A DNA stretch of 64,000 bases from Muricoccus pecuniae (GTDB lineage: Bacteria > Pseudomonadota > Alphaproteobacteria > Acetobacterales > Acetobacteraceae). The notes beneath the pieces are model-generated. The model worked only from the letters and a program-made list of their open reading frames with translations. It made no database searches and was not told the origin of the DNA. Location: contig NZ_JACIJD010000002.1 of NCBI RefSeq assembly GCF_014199205.1, positions 62,001 to 126,000 on the forward strand, given 5' to 3'. The position numbers and the translations under genes were made by a program. Below, in pieces: positions 33,738-41,205 of the stretch (position 1 is its first letter; the number at the start of each line of letters is the position of its first letter).

Positions 33738-34667
33738 TCAAGCCGGAAGCGCCGTGCGCACGGGAAGGGGATGCGGCTCGCGATTCTGGCGCAGGGTGGC
33801 GGCGCCCTCCGCCACCGTCGCCTCCGCCGCGGCCGAGAGCGCCTTTCGGTTCGGGATGGCGCCGGGCTCCAGCGGCTCGTGCAGCAGGATCGTCGCGCGC
33901 AGCCCGGCATGGCGGCAGAGGCGCCAGGCATGCGGGCCGATCGACATGTCCCCGTACCAGGCGAAGAGCGGCCGGTCCCGCCGGCAGGCCGGCAGGCCGC
34001 CGAGCCGGTCATAGGCGACGGAGACGGGCTGGATCGCCGCCGCCGCATCCGCCACCGCGAGGAAGGAGGAGCGGAAGGGCAGCACACGCGTGCCGTCCGA
34101 GCTCGTGCCCTCCGGGAAGAGGATGAGGGAATCGCCCTTGCCCAGCCGGTCCCGCATCTCCTTCGCCTCGTCCCCCGTGCGCCCGCGCGAGCGGGAGACG
34201 AAGACGGTGCGCCCGAGCCGCGCCACCAGCCCGATCAGCGGCCAGCGCCCGACCTCGGCCTTGGAGACGAAGGCCGCGTCCAGCGTCGCGCCGAGGACGA
34301 GGATGTCGAGCCAGGACGAGTGGTTGGCGAGGAAGAGGGTGCGCGGCGCCTCGCTCCGCTCCCCCACCACGCGGATCCGCATCCCGATCAGGAAGCAGAA
34401 GACCCGCCAGTAGACGCGGGCGAAGACCACCTTCCCCCGCCCGGGCAGGGCGATCAGCAGGGCCTGGACCGGCATGGCGAGCAGGGTCCAGAGCGTTGCC
34501 ATGATCATCCGCCTGATGGCGCGGAAGCGGCCGCCGAGCGGGCGGTCCCCCATCACGTCGAAGAGGCGCCCGCCCGGCACGATGCGGCGAAAGCGGAGGG
34601 GCTTGCGCCGGCGAAGCCGGCTCGGCGGGACCAGGGCCTCGGCAGGGTCGCGGATAGCGGCGTCCAT
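33738..34667 (-). CDS. olsA: PlsC-type acyltransferase, probably lyso-ornithine-lipid O-acyltransferase OlsA
   Basis: A 309-residue membrane-associated acyltransferase. After an N-terminal hydrophobic segment (about 58-80) it has NHSSWLD (H-x4-D) and the FPEGTSSDG motif. Adjacent to olsB, whose product it would acylate to form the ornithine lipid. OlsA can also act on lysophosphatidate, so a dual or pure PlsC role remains possible. A 144 bp gap separates it from miaB; a 116 bp gap with short repeats separates it from olsB. Confidence 0.82.
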   Translation of the reverse strand: MDAAIRDPAEALVPPSRLRRRKPLRFRRIVPGGRLFDVMGDRPLGGRFRAIRRMIMATLWTLLAMPVQALLIALPGRGKVVFARVYWRVFCFLIGMRIRVVGERSEAPRTLFLANHSSWLDILVLGATLDAAFVSKAEVGRWPLIGLVARLGRTVFVSRSRGRTGDEAKEMRDRLGKGDSLILFPEGTSSDGTRVLPFRSSFLAVADAAAAIQPVSVAYDRLGGLPACRRDRPLFAWYGDMSIGPHAWRLCRHAGLRATILLHEPLEPGAIPNRKALSAAAEATVAEGAATLRQNREPHPLPVRTALPA

Positions 34668-34723
34668 GTCGTCCGGGTTAGCCCGGTGCCCGGGGCACGT
34701 CCATGGCGGGCGGATGAAACCGG

Positions 34724-34797
34724 CGTGACGCGGGCTATTCGGACCGCCGTGACGACGGGCTACTCGGACCGCTGTGATGCGGGCTATTCGCCCGTGC
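34724..34797. repeat. three imperfect tandem repeats over the olsB stop
   Basis: Three 24-25 bp units share GTGAYGCGGGCTATTCGG-type sequence (starts near 34724, 34748, 34773). The third unit overlaps the final codons and TAG of olsB, so the end of the gene appears to have been duplicated twice into the gap toward olsA. Confidence 0.7.
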
Positions 34798-35593
34798 CGC
34801 CCAGCTTGCGCTCGTAGTGCCTGTAGTACTTGGCCGTGACCTGATCAGTCTTCACGACCACGCAGACATCGGTGGTGTTGAACTGCCGGTCCACCACCGC
34901 GCCATCCCCCACGAAGCCGCCCAGGCGGAGATAGCCCTTCACCAGCGGCGGGAGATCAGCGAGCACGCGGCGCGAATCGATCGCCGCGGGGTCCATGCGG
35001 TCCATCGGGACGTAGAGGTCGGGCAGCGCGCGCGGACGCAGATGGGGCGGCGCCAAGTGGTTCGCGTGGAGGTAGGTCAGCGGCTCGGCCAGCGCATCCG
35101 GGTCCGTGCCCGGGAGGGAGGCGCAGCCGAACATCAGGGCGATCCGGTGGTGAAAGACATAGGCCGCGATGCCCTGCCATAGGAGCTGCAGCGTGCCGCG
35201 CGTGCGGTAGCCCTCGTCCACGCAGGAGCGCCCGAGCTCCAGCAGCCCGCCATCGAGGTCGAGGATCGGCGAGAGGTCGTATTCGGAGGCCGAGTAGAAC
35301 CTCCCCACCCGCTCCGCCGCCGGGCTGCGGATCAGCCGGTAGGTCCCGACCACCGCCTCCGCCCCCTCGCCCCGGGCATGGTCGAGCACGAGGAGGTGGT
35401 CGGCCACGGGGTCATAGGCATCGGCGTCCAGCCGCGTGCTGGCGGTGACGGCGTCGGGGCGGGCGCCCATCTCCTCGTAGAAGACGCGCCAGCGGAGCGC
35501 CTGGGCCGCCCGCACCTCCGCCGCGCTCTCCGCGATCCGGATGCCCAGGCTGCCGCTGCGGAGTTCCTCGAAGGCGAGGGCCGGCTCGCTCAT
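34784..35593 (-). CDS. olsB: L-ornithine N(alpha)-acyltransferase OlsB-like
   Basis: A 269-residue GNAT-related acyltransferase that would transfer a 3-hydroxyacyl chain from ACP to ornithine, giving lyso-ornithine lipid. Family features: QALRWRVFYEEM near residue 30, DHLLVLDH, VGTYRLIR, and LELGRSCVDEGYRTRGTLQLLW in the acyl-donor site. Its ATG overlaps the stop of the Fur-like regulator (ATGA), and olsA follows. Together they make a phosphorus-free membrane lipid. Confidence 0.86.
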   Translation of the reverse strand: MSEPALAFEELRSGSLGIRIAESAAEVRAAQALRWRVFYEEMGARPDAVTASTRLDADAYDPVADHLLVLDHARGEGAEAVVGTYRLIRSPAAERVGRFYSASEYDLSPILDLDGGLLELGRSCVDEGYRTRGTLQLLWQGIAAYVFHHRIALMFGCASLPGTDPDALAEPLTYLHANHLAPPHLRPRALPDLYVPMDRMDPAAIDSRRVLADLPPLVKGYLRLGGFVGDGAVVDRQFNTTDVCVVVKTDQVTAKYYRHYERKLGGTGE

Positions 35594-36126
35594 TCCCCGT
35601 CCTTCTTCGAGGCCGGGGCGGCGGAGCGGCGCTTCGCCTCCGCCGCCGCGAGGGCGGGGTCCTTGCGGCCGAACAGCTCCAGCCTCTGCTGGACGAGGGT
35701 GAAGCCGTAGCGCGCCGCGATGGACTGGACGAGGCGCTCGTACTCCTCGTCCTCGAACTCGATGACCGTGCCCGTCTCGATGTCGATGAGGTGGTGGTGC
35801 TGCCCGCGGTCGGCGGGGTCGTAGCGCGAGCGCCCGCCGCCGAAGTCCCGCCGCTCCAGGATGCCCTTCTCCTCCAGCAGCCGCACGGTGCGATACACCG
35901 TGGCGATGGAGACCTTGCTGTCGAGCGCGATGGCGCGGCGGTACAGCTCCTCCACGTCCGGATGGTCCTCCGCCTCGGAGAGGACGCGCGCGATCAGACG
36001 GCGCTGGCCGGTCATCTTCAGGCCGCGCTCGATGCAGAGCCGCTCGATCCGGGTCGGGTCGGCCTTCTGCGGGTCCTTGCGCGGCGGCGCCTTGGCGCTG
36101 GTTGGGCTGGCGTGATCCATGGTCAT
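35590..36126 (-). CDS. fur: Fur-family regulator, Fur/Mur type
   Basis: A 178-residue metal-responsive repressor. The winged helix (about 20-95) has TGQRRLIARVLSEAEDHPD and VSIATVYRTVRLLEEKG; the dimer/metal region has GQHHHLIDIETGTVIEF. The CxxC structural zinc site of E. coli Fur is absent, as in alphaproteobacterial Fur/Mur proteins. ATG 36126 or 36120 both fit; an upstream ORF start at 36342 has no family similarity. Translationally coupled to olsB. Iron versus manganese response cannot be read from sequence. Confidence 0.88.
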   Translation of the reverse strand: MTMDHASPTSAKAPPRKDPQKADPTRIERLCIERGLKMTGQRRLIARVLSEAEDHPDVEELYRRAIALDSKVSIATVYRTVRLLEEKGILERRDFGGGRSRYDPADRGQHHHLIDIETGTVIEFEDEEYERLVQSIAARYGFTLVQQRLELFGRKDPALAAAEAKRRSAAPASKKDGE

Positions 36127-36253
36127 CCCGTTCGGGCGCAGACTACATCGCCCATGGCTCCGGCGCCAAACGGGCCGGGGAGGCGCCTCCGCGGGCGCCT
36201 TCCTGCCCGCTGCGCGGCGGGGGAGGCCGGGCGCCCTGCCGCCCGTCCGGGTT

Positions 36254-36712
36254 TCAGTCCTTCGCCGCCCGGCCGCGGCGGGCCGAGCGCGGGCGCGTGC
36301 CGAGGCCGATCTTCTTGGCGAGCGAGGAGCGGTGCGAGGCATAGGCGGGCGCGACCATGGGGTAGTCGGGCGGCAGGCCCCATCGCTCGCGATACTGCTC
36401 CGGCGTCATGTTGTAGGCGGTCTTGAGGTGGCGCTTCAGCATCTTCAGCTTCTTGCCGTCCTCGAGGCAGACGAGATACTCGGGCGTCACGCTCCGCTTG
36501 ACGGACACCGCCGGCTCCGGCCGGCTCGGCGGCGCCACCTCCACGGGGCGGCCGAGGCCGGCGAGGGTGCGGTGCACATTCTCGATCAGCCCGGAGAGTT
36601 CCGACACTGGCACGGGGTTGTTGGAGACGTGAGCGGCCACGATCTGCGCCGTCAGCCCCAGGACACTTCCCTCCGCGCTCTCCCGCGCCGAAGACGCGCC
36701 GTCCGCCGCCAT
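36254..36712 (-). CDS. mucR: MucR/Ros-family transcriptional regulator
   Basis: A 152-residue zinc-finger regulator. The Ros/MucR core CLEDGKKLKMLKRHL is present with the following GLPPDYPMVAPAYASHRS and KKIGLG tail. MucR proteins bind AT-rich promoter DNA and control exopolysaccharide, motility and cell-cycle genes in alphaproteobacteria, and often repress themselves. ATG 36712 has GAGAGGAG just upstream. Divergent from the TusA-like gene; GC-rich direct repeats lie in the shared gap. Confidence 0.92.
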   Translation of the reverse strand: MAADGASSARESAEGSVLGLTAQIVAAHVSNNPVPVSELSGLIENVHRTLAGLGRPVEVAPPSRPEPAVSVKRSVTPEYLVCLEDGKKLKMLKRHLKTAYNMTPEQYRERWGLPPDYPMVAPAYASHRSSLAKKIGLGTRPRSARRGRAAKD

Positions 36713-36736
36713 AGCCACTCCTCTCGATTGCGCGGG

Positions 36737-36772
36737 GTGAATGCACCCCGGGGGTGAGTGCACCCCGGGGGT
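36737..36772. repeat. 17-bp direct repeat upstream of mucR
   Basis: GTGAATGCACCCCGGGGG (from 36737) is repeated as GTGAGTGCACCCCGGGGG (from 36754) and followed by a third partial CGACACCCCG. The units lie 25-60 bp upstream of the mucR ATG and also upstream of the divergent TusA-like gene, so they may be operator copies. Confidence 0.6.
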
Positions 36773-36887
36773 AAACGACACCCCGAAATAACGAGCCCTT
36801 GTCACTCTGCCCGATTCGGAGAAGATCTACCGCTTTTATGGACACCGGGACAGAGAAGATTGAATGCTGCCCCATGAGGAGCAAGAA

Positions 36888-37148
36888 ATGACCCTGTCCA
36901 GAATGGAACACAACCACGGCGCGACTTGCGAACTGGACATCTCCCGCGAGACCTGCCCCATGACCTTCGTCCGCACCCGCCTCGCCCTCGACCGCATGGC
37001 GGCGGGCGAGGTTCTCCTGGTTACCCTCCGCGGCGAGGAGCCCCGCCGCAACGTACCCCGCACCGCCACGGAGCAGGGCCATGCCGTGCTGGCCGAGGAG
37101 GAGGGGCCGGACGGAACCGCGCGCCTCTGGATCAGGAAGGCGGGGTGA
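36888..37148 (+). CDS. TusA/SirA-like sulfur-carrier-fold protein with variant motif
   Basis: An 86-residue TusA-fold protein (LDISRETCPMTFVRTRLALDRM, then GEVLLVTLRGEEPRRNVPRTATEQGH). The canonical CPxP is CPMT here: the sulfur-accepting cysteine is kept, the second proline is replaced by threonine. ATG 36888 follows GAGGAGCAAGAA. It diverges from mucR and its last codons overlap the end of rimI tail to tail (17 bp). Likely a sulfur-transfer or regulatory relative; partners are not obvious nearby. Confidence 0.8.
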   Translation: MTLSRMEHNHGATCELDISRETCPMTFVRTRLALDRMAAGEVLLVTLRGEEPRRNVPRTATEQGHAVLAEEEGPDGTARLWIRKAG

Positions 37149-37596
37149 TGCGCAGGACCAGCGCATCGGTGCCGTCGGTGTAGTAGCGCCGCCGCCGTCC
37201 CACCTCCGCAGCCCCTGCGCGGGCATAGAGGGCGCGCGCCGGCGCGTTCGCCTCCGAGACTTCGAGGAAGAGAACCTCAGCGCCCCGGCGCCCGGCCTCC
37301 CCTGCCGCCGCGGCCAGCAACGCCGTGCCCAGCCCGCGCTGCCGCGCCTCGGGATCGACGGCGATGGTGAGGATTTCCGCCTCCCCAGCCAGGCTGCGCG
37401 CCAGGACGAAGCCGAGGGGCGCCCCGTCCCCCGCCACCAGCCCGAATCCGCCCTCCAGCCCCAGCATCGTCCCCAGCGCCACCACGCCCCATCGCTCGTC
37501 CGGCGGAAAGGCGCGCGCGTGCAGGGCGGCCAGCAGCGGCAGGTCCGAGGCGGCGACGGGCCGGATCGCGGCCCCCGGCGGGGAGGGGGCGCTCAC
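37132..37596 (-). CDS. rimI: ribosomal-protein-alanine N-acetyltransferase RimI-like
   Basis: A 154-residue GNAT acetyltransferase. The acetyl-CoA loop is RQRGLGTALLAAA; the C-terminal VSEANAPARALYARAG-AAEVGRRRRYY pattern is characteristic of RimI. GTG 37596 overlaps the tsaB stop (GTGA), and the tsaB-rimI pair is widely conserved. It would acetylate the N-terminus of ribosomal protein S18. Confidence 0.88.
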   Translation of the reverse strand: MSAPSPPGAAIRPVAASDLPLLAALHARAFPPDERWGVVALGTMLGLEGGFGLVAGDGAPLGFVLARSLAGEAEILTIAVDPEARQRGLGTALLAAAAGEAGRRGAEVLFLEVSEANAPARALYARAGAAEVGRRRRYYTDGTDALVLRITPPS

Positions 37597-38252
37597 CCCG
37601 GGGCGGCCCGCAGCGCCAGCGGCTCGGCCCGCAGCGCCAGCGGCTCGGCATAGAGCGGCACCGCGGCGCGCGGCGCCTCGCCCCGCGCCATCCGCCGCGC
37701 GGCGGCGCTCGCCACCGCCGCGGCGGCGGGCAGGCGTTCGCCCGAGAGCAGGGCGTCCGCGCCCCTTGCCCGCAGCCTCGCCGCGGCCGGCGCCGCCGCA
37801 TCGCCCACCAGCACCACCGGCCCGGCGGGGAGGGGAAGGGCGGTTTCCTCCAGCATCACCGGGGGCTCGCCGGCGCGCTCCAGCACCAGCCCGCCGCGCC
37901 CGGCGAAGGTGACGGACCAAACGGCCCGGCCCTCGGAGAGGGCGGGGAAAAGCGCCTCGGCCAGGGCCTCCCCCGTCGTCACGCCGAGCAGCGGCACGCC
38001 CCACCCGTCCGCGAGGCCGCGCCCGAGCGCGATCGCGGCGCGAATCCCGGTGAAGCCGCCCGGCCCCACCGACACGGCCACCGCATCGGGGAGGGGAGGG
38101 GAGGCCTGGCGGAGAACGGCGTCCACCAGCGCCGGCAGGGCGGCCGGCTGCCCGCGCGCGCCGTCCCGCCGCGCCTCGGCCAGCACCGAGCCGTCCTGCC
38201 ACAGCGCCGCGGAGGCGCGCGCCAGCGCCCCGTCCAGCCCCAGCACACGCAT
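37593..38252 (-). CDS. tsaB: tRNA threonylcarbamoyladenosine biosynthesis protein TsaB
   Basis: A 219-residue ASKHA-fold protein that works with TsaD and TsaE to make t6A37 on ANN-reading tRNAs. It opens with LGLDGALARASAALWQDG and has the VSVGPGGFTGIRAAIALGRGLA motif (GPGSFTGLR in others). Coupled to rimI by a GTGA overlap. Essential in most bacteria. Confidence 0.93.
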   Translation of the reverse strand: MRVLGLDGALARASAALWQDGSVLAEARRDGARGQPAALPALVDAVLRQASPPLPDAVAVSVGPGGFTGIRAAIALGRGLADGWGVPLLGVTTGEALAEALFPALSEGRAVWSVTFAGRGGLVLERAGEPPVMLEETALPLPAGPVVLVGDAAAPAAARLRARGADALLSGERLPAAAAVASAAARRMARGEAPRAAVPLYAEPLALRAEPLALRAAPG

Positions 38253-38394
38253 GCGACCCCTCCCTCACGGCCCATTGGGCTCGCCGCCCATGCCACGCCG
38301 CCCGCCCCGCCGCCAGGACCCGTGCCGCCCCGCCCGTTTGCGGCCATTCTCGTTGCGATGTAGAATTGTCCGGCATCGAATCCCAGGAGTGGTC

Positions 38395-39012
38395 ATGGCG
38401 CACCGTATCAGCGACCGGGTGGACGACCTCCTGGAGATGGTGCTCGCCCTCAAGCGCGAGGTGGCGCAGGCGGGGCACTGGGCCGATGCCGCCACGCCGA
38501 ACCTCGCGCGGGCCGTTGCCGCCTCGCTCGCCGCCACCGGCCCCCGGCGCCTGTCGCAGCCCTATGAGGAGCTGGTGCCCGGCATCATCTTCGGCTTCCA
38601 GCAGGACTCCAGGCCGGACCTCCAGCTGCGCCCGGCAGCGGAGGGAGCGCTTGAGATCACCTTGCGGCAGCGCACGAGCAGCGGCTGGGTGACGATCGAG
38701 ATGGAATGGAGCGCGGCCGCCGTAAGGGTGAAGCGCAAGCTCTCCCTTCTCCTGCGGGGTAGCTCGCCCGAGCCGCTGGTGCTCAACTCCACGCTTCGCC
38801 GCATCGGCCCGGGCGATGCCGTGGTGGACGTGCCCGGCAGCCCTGTCACCCTCGGCCCCGAGCCCTCGTTTCACGTCGTGGAGTTCACGCCTTCGGAGGG
38901 CGGTGGCGCGGCCCCGGGCAATGCGCAGGACGTCGGCTACTCCTACCGGGCGATCCTGTTCTGCCCCGTGCAGCCCTTCAGCATGACGCTGACGGAGCTC
39001 AGCCTCCGCTGA
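38395..39012 (+). CDS. hypothetical protein
   Basis: A 205-residue protein I do not recognise. It starts with a short amphipathic helix region (DRVDDLLEMVLALKREVAQ), then a beta-rich middle with many Leu/Val/Thr residues and no membrane segment or signal peptide. ATG 38395 has CAGGAG seven bases upstream, and the frame has normal codon bias. It runs divergently from tsaB and its end overlaps tadA by 14 bp, tail to tail. Probably real; function unknown. Confidence 0.65.
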   Translation: MAHRISDRVDDLLEMVLALKREVAQAGHWADAATPNLARAVAASLAATGPRRLSQPYEELVPGIIFGFQQDSRPDLQLRPAAEGALEITLRQRTSSGWVTIEMEWSAAAVRVKRKLSLLLRGSSPEPLVLNSTLRRIGPGDAVVDVPGSPVTLGPEPSFHVVEFTPSEGGGAAPGNAQDVGYSYRAILFCPVQPFSMTLTELSLR

Positions 39013-39472
39013 CCCCCGTCCCGCCCCGCCGCGCGAGGAAGAATTCCCGGAGCAGCGCGGCGGATTCGCTCTCCCTCACGCCCCCCACCACCTCCGGGGC
39101 GTGATGGCAGGAGGGGGCGGAGAGGACCCGCGCCCCGTGCTCCACGCCCCCGCCCTTCGGGTCATAGGCCCCGAAGACGACGCGCCTCACCCGGAAGAAG
39201 GAGGCCGCCTGGGCGCACATGGGGCAGGGCTCCAGCGTCACCCAGAGCGTGCAGTCCTCCAGCCACTTGCGCCCCCTCGCCGCCGCGGCGGCGCGCAGGG
39301 CGAGCATCTCGGCATGGGCGGAGGGATCGTGGCGGGCCTCCACCTCGTTGCCCGCGCGGGACAGCACGGCGCCGCGCGCATCCGTCACCACCGCGCCCAC
39401 CGGAACCTCCTCCCGCGCGGCGGCCGCGCGTGCCTCCTCCATCGCCAGCGCCATCGGCGCCCCCTCCGCCAT
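38999..39472 (-). CDS. tadA: tRNA-specific adenosine deaminase TadA
   Basis: A 157-residue zinc deaminase that makes inosine at position 34 of tRNA-Arg(ACG). HAE (SAHAEMLALR) supplies the zinc histidine and proton-shuttle glutamate; PCPMC gives the two zinc cysteines. The downstream VVFGAYDPKGGGVEHG is typical. ATG 39472 follows GGAGGGGAGCG; a start at 39499 adds nine basic residues. Confidence 0.94.
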   Translation of the reverse strand: MAEGAPMALAMEEARAAAAREEVPVGAVVTDARGAVLSRAGNEVEARHDPSAHAEMLALRAAAAARGRKWLEDCTLWVTLEPCPMCAQAASFFRVRRVVFGAYDPKGGGVEHGARVLSAPSCHHAPEVVGGVRESESAALLREFFLARRGGTGVSGG

Positions 39473-39543
39473 CGCTCCCCTCCGCGCCTTCCCCCGCACG
39501 CGCGGCTTGTGGCCGCGCCCTTCCAGGCTCTACCAACCGCTCC

Positions 39544-40287
39544 ATGACCGCACGACCCCTGATCGGCCTGACCCTCGATGCCGAGGAACCCGGCGGATAC
39601 TCCAAGCTGCCGTGGTACGCGCTGCGCCAGAACTACTTCGCGGCCATCACCGCCGCCGGAGGGCTGCCCATCGCCCTTCCGCACGACGCGGCGCTGGCCG
39701 ACGACTATCTCGACCGGCTCGACGGCCTCCTCGTCACCGGCGGGGCCTTCGACGTGGACCCCGCCATGTATGGCGGCGGCCCCCGCCACGACACGGTGGT
39801 GCTCAAGGAGGGGCGCACGGCCTTCGAGATCGCCATCCTGCGCGGGGCGCTGCGGCGGGACATCCCCGTGCTCGGCATCTGCGGCGGGGAGCAGCTCCTG
39901 GCCGTGGCGCTGGGCGGCACGCTCATCCAGCACATCCCGGACGCGGTGCCGGACGCCCTGGCCCATGAGCAGCCCAATCCCCGCACCGAGCCCGGGCACG
40001 AGGTGGAGCTGACGCCCGGCACCCTTCTCTCCCGCATCATCGGCGCGCCCGCCATGGCGGTGAACTCCGCCCACCACCAGGCCGTGGACCGGCCGGGGGA
40101 GGGCGCCATCGTCAACGCCCGCGCGCCGGACGGGGTGGTGGAGGGGCTGGAGCACCCGGGCTACCGCTTCTGCCTCGGCGTGCAGTGGCACCCCGAATAC
40201 ACGGTGGACCCCCGGGACCAGGCGATCCTTGACGCCTTCGTCGAGGCCGCCCGCCACACCGGCGCCGCCCGGGCCGCCGCCGCATGA
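39544..40287 (+). CDS. gamma-glutamyl-gamma-aminobutyrate hydrolase family protein (peptidase C26)
   Basis: A 247-residue class I glutamine-amidotransferase-like hydrolase. It has GLLVTGGAFDVDPAMYG, the nucleophile elbow GICGGEQLLAVALGG (Cys), and the His-Glu pair in QWHPEY. Related to PuuD of putrescine breakdown, but no puu genes are nearby, so the gamma-glutamyl substrate is open. Its stop overlaps the next start (ATGA). Confidence 0.88.
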   Translation: MTARPLIGLTLDAEEPGGYSKLPWYALRQNYFAAITAAGGLPIALPHDAALADDYLDRLDGLLVTGGAFDVDPAMYGGGPRHDTVVLKEGRTAFEIAILRGALRRDIPVLGICGGEQLLAVALGGTLIQHIPDAVPDALAHEQPNPRTEPGHEVELTPGTLLSRIIGAPAMAVNSAHHQAVDRPGEGAIVNARAPDGVVEGLEHPGYRFCLGVQWHPEYTVDPRDQAILDAFVEAARHTGAARAAAA

Positions 40288-41168
40288 GCGAGGAGGACAC
40301 GGGCAATCCCGAGCGCGGCGAGCGCATCGCCAAGTGGCTGGCCCGCGCCGGCGTGGCCAGCCGCCGGGACGCCGAGGCGCTGATCGAGGAGGGCCTCGTC
40401 ACCCTCAACGGCCGCCGGGTGGAGACGCCCGCCACCTTCGTCGCGGAGGGCGATGTCGTCCTCGTCCGCGGCCAGCGCGTGGGGGCGGCCGAGCCCACGC
40501 GCCTCTTCCGCTACCACAAGCCGGACGGGCTGGTGACCACCCACAAGGACCCGCAGGGCCGCCCCACGGTGTTCGAGAAGCTGCCCGCCGGCCTGCCCCG
40601 CCTCGTCTCCGTCGGCCGGCTGGACCTGACGAGCGAGGGGCTGCTGCTGCTGACGAATGACGGCGCGTTGGCAAGGCGGCTGGAGCTGCCCTCCAACGGT
40701 TGGCTCCGACGCTACCGCGTGCGCGTGCATGGCCGCGTGAACGAGGGCGCGCTCGCCTGGCTCGCCCGCGGCATCACCGTGGATGGCGTGAAGTACGGCC
40801 CCATCCAGGCGGGGCTGGACAGCCGCCAGGGGACGAATGCCTGGCTGACCGTCTCCCTCCAGGAGGGCAAGAACCGCGAGATCCGCCGCGTGATGCAGCA
40901 CCTGGAGCTGCATGTGACGCGCCTCATCCGCGTGGCCTACGGCCCCTTCCAGCTCGGCACCCTGCCGCCCGGCGCGGTGGAGGAGGTGAATGCCCGCACC
41001 ATGCGCGAGCAGCTCGGCATCCGCTCCGCCGCGCCCCGCATCCAGCGCGGCACCGAGCGCACGGAACTGCCGCCCGAGCCCGCCCCGCCCCGCGCCCGGC
41101 CGCCGCGCGCCCGCCGCGCCGGCGACCCGCACCGGACGCCCTGGGGCGCGAAGCCGCGCACGGAGTGA
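40284..41168 (+). CDS. RsuA/RluB-family pseudouridine synthase
   Basis: A 294-residue rRNA pseudouridine synthase: S4 RNA-binding domain at about 10-60 (RIAKWLARAGVASRRDAEALI), then the catalytic motif GRLDLTSEGLLLLTNDG with its aspartate, and EGKNREIRRVM. The C-terminal 40 residues are an Arg/Pro-rich tail. Most like RluB (23S rRNA). Coupled by 4 bp to the upstream hydrolase and followed 37 bp later by rsmD. Confidence 0.92.
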   Translation: MSEEDTGNPERGERIAKWLARAGVASRRDAEALIEEGLVTLNGRRVETPATFVAEGDVVLVRGQRVGAAEPTRLFRYHKPDGLVTTHKDPQGRPTVFEKLPAGLPRLVSVGRLDLTSEGLLLLTNDGALARRLELPSNGWLRRYRVRVHGRVNEGALAWLARGITVDGVKYGPIQAGLDSRQGTNAWLTVSLQEGKNREIRRVMQHLELHVTRLIRVAYGPFQLGTLPPGAVEEVNARTMREQLGIRSAAPRIQRGTERTELPPEPAPPRARPPRARRAGDPHRTPWGAKPRTE

Positions 41169-41205
41169 GCCTGTCTCTCCCCTGCGCACGCCCGGGAGGC
41201 GGGCC

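Noticed and set aside
36127-36342. Arg-rich N-terminal extension of the Fur-like protein
   Set aside because: No similarity to Fur proteins; overlaps the end of mucR; family N-terminus begins at 36126 or 36120.
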